Source: Pseudomonadota bacterium | GTDB lineage: Bacteria; Pseudomonadota; Gammaproteobacteria; Burkholderiales; Burkholderiaceae_B | Assembly (NCBI GenBank): GCA_023389155.1 | Contig: JAEWEV010000034.1 | Coordinates: forward strand, 1-64,000 | Length of the DNA stretch: 64,000 nt | Direction: 5' to 3' | Shown: positions 53,948-61,321 of the stretch, one piece after another | How the letters are laid out: each line of letters begins with the position of its first letter | Numbering within the stretch: the first letter of the stretch is position 1 | Program-made: the position numbers and the translations under genes | The notes under the pieces: model-generated | What the model saw: only the letters and a program-made list of their open reading frames with translations | Database searches by the model: none | What the model was told of the DNA's origin: nothing

Positions 53948-53953
53948 TAAAAT
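53948..53953 (+). promoter_or_regulatory. Extended -10 of the SRP RNA gene
   Basis: TGCTAAAAT gives TAAAAT with a TG one base before it. Transcription would start near 53960, the expected 5' end of the RNA. The -35 region is poor, as is usual with extended -10 promoters. Confidence 0.55.
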
Positions 53954-53959
53954 GCAAAG

Positions 53960-54057
53960 CGGTGGGTCCCTTCGCATGGGCCGGCGGTGAAACTGGTCAG
54001 GTCGGGAACGAAGCAGCCATAGTCGTTCAGGTTCAGTGCCGAAGTAAGGCTCACCCC
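53960..54057 (+). ncRNA. ffs: Signal recognition particle RNA (4.5S, small bacterial type)
   Basis: The strongly conserved core GGTCAGGTCGGGAACGAAGC followed by AGCC matches the Ffh-binding symmetric and asymmetric loops and GGAA-type tetraloop of bacterial 4.5S RNA. The ends GGTGGGTCCC and AAGGCTCACCCCC pair to close the hairpin. About 98 nt. It pairs with Ffh to deliver inner-membrane proteins to SecYEG. Its place just before dnaX is the usual one in this group. Exact ends are estimated to a few bases. Confidence 0.93.
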
Positions 54058-54068
54058 CCGCATTCACG

Positions 54069-54103
54069 AACAAACGTCACCCTAGTGGTGGCGTTTGTTT
54101 TTT
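54069..54103 (+). terminator. Terminator of the SRP RNA gene
   Basis: CAAACGTCACC pairs with GGTGGCGTTTG over 11 bp (one G-T pair), loop CTAGT, followed by TTTTTT. It ends about 20 bp before the dnaX start. Confidence 0.88.
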
Positions 54104-54122
54104 CTGGGATAAAATAAACGGT

Positions 54123-56549
54123 ATGAGCTATCTTGTCCTTGCCCGTAAGTGGCGTCCTCGCTCCTTCGAAACGCTTGTTGGCCAGGACCATGTGGTCCGC
54201 GCGCTGACCAATGCGCTCGACACCCAGCGTCTTCACCACGCCTGGCTGTTCACGGGTACACGGGGAGTCGGCAAGACTACGCTGTCGCGCATACTGGCCA
54301 AATCCCTTAACTGTGAAACCGGTATCACGTCCAAGCCCTGCGGTGTTTGCCGCGCCTGCGTCGAGATTGATGAAGGCAGATTCGTAGACTATCTGGAATT
54401 TGACGCGGCCTCCAATCGCCGGGTCGAAGAAATGACTCAGTTGCTGGAACAGGCCGTTTATGCGCCCAGTTCGGGTCGATACAAAATCTACATGATTGAC
54501 GAGGTGCACATGCTTTCCGGGCATGCGTTCAACGCCATGCTCAAAACACTGGAAGAGCCACCTCCGCATATCAAGTTTATTCTTGCAACCACCGATCCGC
54601 AGAAAATGCCGGTCACTGTGCTTTCCCGGTGCCTGCAGTTCAATCTGAAGCAGATGCCGCCTGACGCCATCGTTTCGCACCTGAATCACGTGCTGACGGA
54701 AGAGGGCATCAATTTTGAAATTCCTGGACTGCGTCAGATTGCACAGGCCGCATCGGGTTCAATGCGGGATGCCTTGTCGTTGACGGATCAGGCCATCGCA
54801 TTTAGTGGCTCCAATATTACTGGTGATGCCATACGCGATATGCTGGGCACCATAGATCAGCGGTTTCTGGTGCGACTTCTTGATTCCCTTAACCAGGGTT
54901 CGGCGCAGGGCGTCCTGGATATTGCAAATGAACTATATGAACGTGGCTATTCGTTTGCCGGCGCACTGGCCGACCTTGCTGTTCTACTTTCGCAGATCGC
55001 CATTGAACAGCGCCTGCCGGGTTCGGCTCTGACTGAAGCAGTTCTGCAGGAAGATATCGTACGCCTGGCGCGCACCTGCCATCCCGATACACTGCAGCTG
55101 TTCTATAGCATTGCCGTGCACGGACGCAATGAACTTGCACTGTCTCCCGATGAGTATGCGGGCTTTGTCATGACCTGCCTGCGCATGCTCTCGCTGATCA
55201 CTTCTGAACCGGCGCACAGTACAGCCAGCGAATGGCATTCTGGCAATGGTTCTGCATCGCATAAAGCGCCTGCTGCGGCATCGGCAAAAGCGGAAGCCCA
55301 CGGGGACTCGCATTCGTCGATACCCGCTGAACAGGGTGGCAGTGCGCTACAGGGCCAGGAGGAATCTGACGCGTCCGCGTCAGGCAACGCCGGCACTACG
55401 GGGCGGCAAAAAAAAAATCTGAATGACGTCGCTGGTGCGCAGGTTACTTCGCGGGCCGAGGCAATGGCAGGATCAACGCAGTCAATTGCGGCAGACGTAG
55501 ATTCCGCCGCGACAGCAACGGTATCAGCAGTCAGCGAGGGCGACGCTTCAGCGTCTCAGTCCGATAGGACATCCCATTCGCGACTTGATGAATCGGTTGA
55601 TTCGGTGGTGGATGAATCTGCAGATTTCGACCCTGATGTGTCTCATGTCGGGGGTTCACAGGCTAATGAATCTTTTAATCCACAATCATCATCCGGCGCG
55701 CCACACGTCATTGCATCCGATATTGACACGCGCGAGCCTGTAGCGCGCGAAAATGCATTGCCGGTCAAGCTGGCGCCACAACGTGAACCGATCCTTGTCC
55801 CGCCCTTGCAGTCCACGGCAAAATCCGCTAATGAGCGTCCCGCGTGGGAAGAAGAGCCTGGCAACGCAGAGTGCGCAGAAACGCAGCTTGCAGAGATGTC
55901 GCAGCCAAGGCATGATAATGTCAAGTCTGATAATTTCAATCGTGAGAATATCAGTACCGGCGAAACCAGGGAAACCGGCGAATCATCATCAGGCCCTCCC
56001 GTCTGGGAAGATATTCCGCCTGATTGGGAAGCTGCTGGCCTGACCGGCCAGACAGATGAGGACGGTGATATTGTGCCGGTTGACAATATGCCGGGCGACA
56101 TGGATCAAACCTGGGTGCCTGCGCATGACGACCCTCAGGCTCGCAGGCCGCTTTCCGCAATGAATGCCCGGGAGTGGGTACAGCTTGTGGCAGAACTTCC
56201 GTTAAACGGGTATGCAGCCGAGATGGCCCGCCGCTGTGAATGGATGGGGCATCAGCGAAACAAGATCACACTGCGGATTCCCGTCAAGGGGCAGAATGAT
56301 CTGAATTCAAAGATCAAGCTGGAAACGGCCCTGTCTGAATATTTTCATGAAGTGGTTCGTGTAGACATGGTATTCGGCCAGACAGGGGATGATACCCTGC
56401 ATGCGGTAGAGCAGGCCGAACGCGAAGCTTTGCAGAAGCGGGTGGAAAAAGCGGTGCAGGAAAACGAATTTATCAATACACTGATTGCTGATCTGGGTGC
56501 ACGTATCGTGCCTGGCAGTATCGAGCCTTTCAGTCAAAAAAGCTCTTGA
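54123..56549 (+). CDS. dnaX: DNA polymerase III tau (and predicted gamma) subunit
   Basis: An 808-residue clamp-loader subunit. Walker A is GTRGVGKT (45-52); the zinc cysteines are at 64, 73, 76 and 79, the same numbers as in E. coli; Walker B leads to MIDEVHML. Domains I-III end near 370. A Ser/Ala/Asp-rich linker of about 270 residues follows, then the tau-specific C-terminal domain from about 675 that binds DnaB and the polymerase alpha subunit. Codons 429-432 contain a run of ten A where a shift into either other frame meets a stop within a few codons, so a gamma of about 434 residues is predicted. It is followed by ybaB and recR. Confidence 0.95.
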   Translation: MSYLVLARKWRPRSFETLVGQDHVVRALTNALDTQRLHHAWLFTGTRGVGKTTLSRILAKSLNCETGITSKPCGVCRACVEIDEGRFVDYLEFDAASNRRVEEMTQLLEQAVYAPSSGRYKIYMIDEVHMLSGHAFNAMLKTLEEPPPHIKFILATTDPQKMPVTVLSRCLQFNLKQMPPDAIVSHLNHVLTEEGINFEIPGLRQIAQAASGSMRDALSLTDQAIAFSGSNITGDAIRDMLGTIDQRFLVRLLDSLNQGSAQGVLDIANELYERGYSFAGALADLAVLLSQIAIEQRLPGSALTEAVLQEDIVRLARTCHPDTLQLFYSIAVHGRNELALSPDEYAGFVMTCLRMLSLITSEPAHSTASEWHSGNGSASHKAPAAASAKAEAHGDSHSSIPAEQGGSALQGQEESDASASGNAGTTGRQKKNLNDVAGAQVTSRAEAMAGSTQSIAADVDSAATATVSAVSEGDASASQSDRTSHSRLDESVDSVVDESADFDPDVSHVGGSQANESFNPQSSSGAPHVIASDIDTREPVARENALPVKLAPQREPILVPPLQSTAKSANERPAWEEEPGNAECAETQLAEMSQPRHDNVKSDNFNRENISTGETRETGESSSGPPVWEDIPPDWEAAGLTGQTDEDGDIVPVDNMPGDMDQTWVPAHDDPQARRPLSAMNAREWVQLVAELPLNGYAAEMARRCEWMGHQRNKITLRIPVKGQNDLNSKIKLETALSEYFHEVVRVDMVFGQTGDDTLHAVEQAEREALQKRVEKAVQENEFINTLIADLGARIVPGSIEPFSQKSS
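55408..55417 (+). promoter_or_regulatory. A10 slippage site in dnaX
   Basis: Ten consecutive A span codons 429-432 (CAA AAA AAA AAT). A -1 shift, or one extra A in the mRNA, reads AAA TCT GAA TGA and ends a product of 434 residues. One A fewer reads ATC TGA and ends earlier still. E. coli gamma is 431 residues and Thermus dnaX slips on nine A, so position and form both match known gamma-making signals. Confidence 0.7.
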
Positions 56550-56591
56550 TGTCAATCGCAATATTTTGCGCTATATAGGAACTTGTTCATT

Positions 56592-56918
56592 ATGATGAAA
56601 AATCAATTGGCCGGTCTGATGAAGCAGGCCCAGCAAATGCAGGAAAACATGAAAAAGGCGCAGGACTCCCTGGCCGATATCATTGTGGATGGCGAATCCG
56701 GCGGCGGCATGGTAAAAATTTCCATGTCCTGCCGTCATGACGTAAAGCGCGTCACCATTGATCCTTCACTGCTGGGGGAAGACAAAGATATGCTGGAGGA
56801 TCTGGTTGCTGCCGCGTTCAATGATGCATTGCGCAAGGCCGAAGCGACAACGCAGGAGAAAATGTCCGGTGTGACTGCCGGTATGCCTATGCCTCCAGGA
56901 ATGAAATTTCCCTTCTGA
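56592..56918 (+). CDS. ybaB: YbaB/EbfC nucleoid-associated protein
   Basis: A 108-residue protein beginning MKNQLAGLMKQAQQMQENM with the family's long N-terminal helix, then a small beta sheet. The C-terminus PGMKFPF is the conserved MPPGM end. Dimers bind DNA with little sequence preference and are thought to aid nucleoid organisation and, beside recR, repair. The two adjacent ATGs at 56592 and 56595 follow AGGA; a TTG further upstream is less likely. Confidence 0.93.
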   Translation: MMKNQLAGLMKQAQQMQENMKKAQDSLADIIVDGESGGGMVKISMSCRHDVKRVTIDPSLLGEDKDMLEDLVAAAFNDALRKAEATTQEKMSGVTAGMPMPPGMKFPF

Positions 56919-57529
56919 TGCGCGATATTCTGCCTGAACCAGAGCCGCTCAGTGCCCTGATCGAGGCGCTGCGACGTCTGCCCGGCGTGGGTCAGCGTTC
57001 TGCCAGGCGCATGGCCTACCATTTGCTGCAATATGACATTGCAGGTGCCGATCAACTTTCACGCGCTTTGGGTAACGCCGTGAGGGATATCCGGCACTGC
57101 GTCCGCTGCAATTCATTCTCGCAGGCCGAAATCTGTGAAACCTGTCTCAATCCCAAACGTAATGCGGCGCAGCTTTGCATTGTAGAGACTCCGGCTGATC
57201 AGAATATGATCGAAGCCAGCCATGGCTACCAGGGATTGTATTATGTGCTGATGGGACGCATTGCGCCGCTGGAGGGCGTGGGGCCTGCGCAGCTGAACTT
57301 TGAGCGGTTGCTCAACCGCGCGACAGACGGGACGGTCAGCGAGGTCATCCTGGCCACCAATTTCACGGCAGAAGGGGAGACCACTGCCCATTATCTGACA
57401 GAAATTCTGCGGGAAAAAGGCTTGCAGGTATCACGTATTGCGCGGGGTATTCCCAGCGGCAGTGAGCTCGAGTATGTGGATGCGGGCACCATTGCCTGGG
57501 CATTCATGGAGCGGCGCGGCGCAGATTGA
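56918..57529 (+). CDS. recR: Recombination mediator RecR
   Basis: A 203-residue RecFOR component that helps load RecA on gapped DNA. The helix-hairpin-helix LPGVGQRSARRMAYHLL is at about 20-36. The zinc finger CVRC...CETC is near 60-80. The Toprim domain opens LCIVETPADQNMIEAS, and the Walker-B-like end GIPSGSELEYVDAGT follows. It overlaps the ybaB stop by one base (TGATG) and completes the dnaX-ybaB-recR set. Confidence 0.95.
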   Translation: MRDILPEPEPLSALIEALRRLPGVGQRSARRMAYHLLQYDIAGADQLSRALGNAVRDIRHCVRCNSFSQAEICETCLNPKRNAAQLCIVETPADQNMIEASHGYQGLYYVLMGRIAPLEGVGPAQLNFERLLNRATDGTVSEVILATNFTAEGETTAHYLTEILREKGLQVSRIARGIPSGSELEYVDAGTIAWAFMERRGAD

Positions 57530-57738
57530 TGGTAACGGATGCTAAGGAAATTGAATCTTCCGTGAAATCAACATTGCATCTTGGCGAACGATTGCCAGGC
57601 AAATCTCAGAAAGGGCAGGGAGCGAAATGTCCGCCTATTCCGGCAGAGTGACTGCCTGAAATCATGTCCGCTGATCTAAGACCTGCCTGAAACTACGCAG
57701 CCCGAAATCACACTCGGCATAAAACAGAATCCGGTTAG

Positions 57739-57785
57739 AAAAAACGGCTTTGCTCCCAATCAGGTAGTTCAAAGCCGATTTTTTC
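57739..57785. terminator. Bidirectional terminator between recR and tal
   Basis: CGGCTTTG (57745-57752) pairs with CAAAGCCG (57770-57777), with runs of A on the left and T on the right. It can serve the convergent recR and transaldolase genes. A short direct repeat CTGCCTGAAA lies earlier in the gap. Confidence 0.8.
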
Positions 57786-57816
57786 CTTCTGCGCTATGTT
57801 AGATTGCCGATTCAGA

Positions 57817-58776
57817 TTATTTCTGTCCGCGACGTTCTTCGATGAGGGCGTCCAGCTTGATGGCATCGGCAACAAAAGTGCGTATGCCTTCACTGAGTTT
57901 TTCCGTTGCCATTGCATCTTCATTTAACAGGAAACGGAAATTCTTCTCTTCCGGAGCGATCGAGGGGATGTCCTGTTTGGCTGCCATGGATTCGTGAAGA
58001 CGTGCATTGACTTCGGTATCGCCTTGTGACAGCTCGCCCAGCAATTCAGGACTGATAGTCAGCAGATCGCAGCCAGCCAGCGCGAGTACCTGACCGGTAT
58101 TGCGAAAGCTCGCGCCCATGATTTCAGTCTTGATGCCATGGCGACGGTAGTATTGATAGATGCGCGTAACAGATTGCACGCCTGGGTCATTTTCACCACG
58201 ATTGTCATCTTCAATCCATTTGCTGCCGGCTGCTTTTTTATGCCAGTCGTAAATCCGGCCCACAAACGGCGAGATCAGTGTGATGCCGGCATCTGCGCAG
58301 GCGACTGCCTGAATTAGCGAGAACAGCAGTGTCATGTTGCAGGCGATCCCTTCTTTTTCCAGGATGCGTGCGGCTGCAATGCCTTCCCAGGTAGACGCAA
58401 TCTTGATCAGAATGCGCTTGCTGTCTACCCCGGCTTCCCTGTAAAGCGCGATGATGCGGCGAGCCCGTTCGACAGTGCCTTCTGTGTCAAATGACAGTCG
58501 GGCGTCCACTTCTGTTGATACGCGCCCCGGGACGATCTCAAGAATGCGCCGGCCGAACTCAACCAGAATGCGATCCAGCGTATCAGCAGGCGTCGCATCA
58601 GGATGCGCGGCGAGCGTGTCATTCAGGATTGGCTGATAGGTTTCCCGAGAAAGTGCCTTGAGGATCAGCGAAGGATTGGTCGTGGCGTCGGTAGGTCGAT
58701 GCTCACGCATGCTTTCGAAGTCACCGGTATCGGCGACCACAGTTGTGAATTTTCTGAGTTGGTCAAGCTGATTCAT
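57817..58776 (-). CDS. tal: Transaldolase
   Basis: A 319-residue class I transaldolase of the non-oxidative pentose phosphate pathway, moving a dihydroxyacetone unit between sugar phosphates. The Schiff-base Lys is Lys125 in ILIKIASTWEGI. TDATTNPSLIL near 29-39 and NMTLLFSLIQAVACADAG are the other signatures. The ATG at 58776 (NQLDQLRKFTTVVADTGDF) gives the normal length; the frame extends nine codons further without support. A single minus-strand gene convergent with recR. Confidence 0.95.
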   Translation of the reverse strand: MNQLDQLRKFTTVVADTGDFESMREHRPTDATTNPSLILKALSRETYQPILNDTLAAHPDATPADTLDRILVEFGRRILEIVPGRVSTEVDARLSFDTEGTVERARRIIALYREAGVDSKRILIKIASTWEGIAAARILEKEGIACNMTLLFSLIQAVACADAGITLISPFVGRIYDWHKKAAGSKWIEDDNRGENDPGVQSVTRIYQYYRRHGIKTEIMGASFRNTGQVLALAGCDLLTISPELLGELSQGDTEVNARLHESMAAKQDIPSIAPEEKNFRFLLNEDAMATEKLSEGIRTFVADAIKLDALIEERRGQK

Positions 58777-58877
58777 AATGGATATTTCCTGCGTGCCGTC
58801 CATGCTGTGAAGCGTTGAAGTGGCAGCAAACCAGTAGGTTTACGGCGACGGCTAAATTGTAAATTAACAGTTGATTA

Positions 58878-58906
58878 TTTCAAAATCTTACGGATACGTG
58901 TATATT
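58878..58906 (+). promoter_or_regulatory. Candidate promoter of an orphan transcript
   Basis: TTTCAA (58878-58883) and TATATT (58901-58906) are 17 bp apart, with TG directly before the -10. It points toward the terminator at 59086-59109. Confidence 0.4.
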
Positions 58907-58912
58907 ACCTGC

Positions 58913-59109
58913 AATATGCAGATAGGATGCAATTCCCGTCTGACAACATATATAAATGCCATTCGGATCGGTGGGAGACTATCATTTGTGACTGCCCCGT
59001 CACTGGACATCGCCCGATGCCGAAAGCGACGCAATTTTCTGCGTCGTCCAGCTATTGTAAATGTGATTATCATGATGGCTCCGGCAATCCGGCTAACCGG
59101 ATTTTTTTT
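58913..59109 (+). ncRNA. Candidate small RNA or attenuated leader (about 197 nt)
   Basis: Inferred from the promoter pair ending at 58906 and the strong terminator ending at 59109, with no gene of this strand upstream to account for that terminator. No convincing protein is encoded between them. It is either an independent small RNA or the leader of the exported-protein gene that begins 34 bp later. The 5' end is estimated. Confidence 0.35.
59086..59109 (+). terminator. Intrinsic terminator upstream of the exported-protein gene
   Basis: AATCCGG (59086-59092) and CCGGATT (59097-59103) form a perfect 7-bp stem with loop CTAA, followed by a run of T to 59109. Confidence 0.85.
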
Positions 59110-59143
59110 CATTTGAACTGTACAGGAAAGGGTTAAGGGCAGA

Positions 59144-60055
59144 ATGCTTGTCAAGTGGTGCAGAGCGATGTTGCTTACGGGACTCGCTGCGATGTCAGGT
59201 ACATTTATACCATCTGCATCCGGCCAGATCATTTCGTTCGCAAGTCCCTTTGTCGGAGTCGCATCCGCAGAACAGGAGATTGCCCTCAATCCATGTCTCC
59301 CGGAAGCCGAAGTTCATAAACAGTTCGGTGCGACCGCGGTCGAACATCTGCGCCAGGCGGTCGCAAGCTGGCCGGCAAATATGTGCCAGGACCGAACGGT
59401 TGCGCAGAACCTCGCCGACTGGCTGTATAACAGCTCTGCACTGCTGGCAAAGACTGACAGGCCGCTGGTTATGGCCGACATCATCGCGAAACGCAATAGT
59501 CAGCTGCAAGCCTGTCGCGACATCGCCTGCTTGCGCGATTCGCTGCCCACCATGGTAGATTGGGCAAAAACCAATCTTGATCGCACTCCGGTCTATGGAA
59601 CTGACGATCAGCCGGTAACCGTCGAGGGCGCGCTTCTGTCTTTGCCTAAACTGTCGCTGCGAAATCTGAATGTTCCGTTGCCTGGCCAGGAGAAGTTTTG
59701 TGGTGGGCACGACATTGACAGTCTGGATTTTTTCAGCACCAATCTGAAGGTCTCAGGCAAAGCCTATGTTCTGGCCAAATGCAAGGCCGACAAAGGTGAT
59801 CGCAAGACCTGGATTCTGGAAAATGATGGCGGCAAACAGTGGCGGGCGGTGGTAGACTTGCGCGCAAGCTCCATGCATATCAGCGCTCTGCTACGCAACA
59901 ATCACCCCATCATTACCAGTTCCCTTGAAGTGCCGCGCGGAACACGCGTGCGCATCCTGAGCTATGACGGATACAGCTACAAGGAAATGTTGCGTTTCCT
60001 GCTGGTCGAGGACCGCAGCCGCCTTGCTCATGCCTTCGAGATAAAGACCCGATAG
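59144..60055 (+). CDS. Exported protein of unknown function
   Basis: A 303-residue protein with a Sec-type signal peptide (basic start, LLTGLAAMSGTFIPSASG, cleavage near residue 27). The mature part has several Cys (NPCLPE, NMCQDR, LQACRDIACLRD) that could form disulfides in the periplasm. The segment with ACRDIACLRD recalls small lysozyme-inhibitor-like repeats in exported proteins, but I cannot assign a family. It stands between a possible attenuator and carA; a role linked to either is not supported. Confidence 0.7.
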   Translation: MLVKWCRAMLLTGLAAMSGTFIPSASGQIISFASPFVGVASAEQEIALNPCLPEAEVHKQFGATAVEHLRQAVASWPANMCQDRTVAQNLADWLYNSSALLAKTDRPLVMADIIAKRNSQLQACRDIACLRDSLPTMVDWAKTNLDRTPVYGTDDQPVTVEGALLSLPKLSLRNLNVPLPGQEKFCGGHDIDSLDFFSTNLKVSGKAYVLAKCKADKGDRKTWILENDGGKQWRAVVDLRASSMHISALLRNNHPIITSSLEVPRGTRVRILSYDGYSYKEMLRFLLVEDRSRLAHAFEIKTR

Positions 60056-60113
60056 GCTCGGGATTTCTTGCTTAATTAACCTCAATTTTTTTCTATCACG
60101 GGGCCATCCCCGG

Positions 60114-60119
60114 TATAAT
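60114..60119 (+). promoter_or_regulatory. -10 box of carAB
   Basis: A perfect TATAAT about 40 bp before the carA start. The -35 position reads TTCTAT, a weak match. A small CGGGG/CCCCG hairpin lies between them and may be an operator element. Confidence 0.5.
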
Positions 60120-60159
60120 AGAAAGGTTTACTTATCGATACCAAAATTTGGGGTTCTGC

Positions 60160-61314
60160 GTGCTCACGTCTACCATATTCGAGGATGATCCTCAATTTCC
60201 ACCCGCAATTCTAGCTCTGGCAGATGGCACGATTTTCAAGGGAATATCCATCGGCGCAAATGGCCATACCGTGGCCGAACTGGTGTTTAATACGGCAATG
60301 ACCGGTTACCAGGAAATTCTGACTGATCCCAGCTATACCAATCAGATCGTCACCCTCACTTATCCGCATATTGGCAACACCGGGGTCAATCCCGAAGATA
60401 TTGAGTCTTCCCAGGTGCATGCTGCGGGCCTGGTTATCCGCGACTGTCCGCGCCGACTTTCCAATTACCGTGCTACCCAGTCCCTGCCCGAATATCTGAA
60501 GGAACAGGGCATCGTGGCCATCTCGGGCATCGACACCCGCAAGCTTACCCGTCGCCTGCGCGAAGGCGGGGCCCAGGGTGCCTGCATCCTGGTAGGCGCC
60601 GACGAACAGAAAGCAGTAACGCTGGCCGCTGGCTACACTGGCATGGCGGGCCAGGATCTGGCCAAATCCGTTACCCGCAGCGAGCGGGAAGACTGGCATC
60701 AGGGCACCTGGCAGCTTACTCAGGGTTATACAGAGCCTGATCAGAGCAAATTTCATGTTGTCGCCTATGACTTTGGCGTCAAGTCCAATATTCTCCGCAT
60801 TCTGAGCGATCTGGGTTGCCGCCTCACTGTGGTCCCGGCCCAGACGCCTGTAGCCGATGTGCTTGCGCTCAATCCCGATGGCGTTTTCCTGGCCAACGGC
60901 CCCGGCGATCCCGAGCCCTGCGATTACGCGATTGAGACAGCTCGCGTGGTCATGGACAAGCGTATTCCGCTTTTTGGCATCTGTCTGGGACACCAGATTA
61001 TGGGTCTGGCGCTTAATGCGCAAACCGTCAAAATGAAAAACGGCCACCACGGCGCCAACCATCCTGTTCGCGACGTTCAAACCGGTCGTGTTTACATTAC
61101 CAGCCAGAATCACGGCTTTGCTGTTGACGCAGATACGCTGCCTGACAATGCCCGTGTGACCCACGTATCACTGTTTGACGGCTCCCTGCAGGGCTTTGAG
61201 CTGACCGACCGTCCTGCCTTCTGCTTCCAGGGCCACCCCGAGGCGAGCCCAGGCCCGCACGATATTATCGTGCTGTTTGAAAAATTCATCCGCTCCATGA
61301 GCGAAAAAAACTAG
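60160..61314 (+). CDS. carA: Carbamoyl-phosphate synthase small subunit
   Basis: The glutaminase subunit that supplies ammonia for carbamoyl phosphate, used in arginine and pyrimidine synthesis. The N-terminal domain has ALADGTIFKG and FNTAMTGYQEILTDPSY. The class I amidotransferase domain has FLANGPGDPEP, the nucleophile Cys275 in GICLGHQI and the His in FQGHPEASPGPHD. No ATG lies near the expected start; the GTG at 60160, with GGGG upstream, gives 384 residues, while a TTG at 60148 is the alternative. A 7-bp gap leads to carB. Confidence 0.94.
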   Translation: MLTSTIFEDDPQFPPAILALADGTIFKGISIGANGHTVAELVFNTAMTGYQEILTDPSYTNQIVTLTYPHIGNTGVNPEDIESSQVHAAGLVIRDCPRRLSNYRATQSLPEYLKEQGIVAISGIDTRKLTRRLREGGAQGACILVGADEQKAVTLAAGYTGMAGQDLAKSVTRSEREDWHQGTWQLTQGYTEPDQSKFHVVAYDFGVKSNILRILSDLGCRLTVVPAQTPVADVLALNPDGVFLANGPGDPEPCDYAIETARVVMDKRIPLFGICLGHQIMGLALNAQTVKMKNGHHGANHPVRDVQTGRVYITSQNHGFAVDADTLPDNARVTHVSLFDGSLQGFELTDRPAFCFQGHPEASPGPHDIIVLFEKFIRSMSEKN

Positions 61315-61321
61315 AGATATC

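Larger units (their letters stand above)
58777..59143. other. Divergent gap (367 bp) between tal and an exported protein gene
   Basis: AT-rich near tal. It contains a promoter-like pair and an intrinsic terminator, listed separately, which together outline a transcript of about 200 nt with no good open frame. The stretch around 59062-59080 has a GATTATCATGAT core slightly like a Fur box. Confidence 0.5.

Noticed and set aside
59062..59080. Fur box
   Set aside because: Only the GATTATCATGAT core resembles the consensus; too few matches to list as a site.
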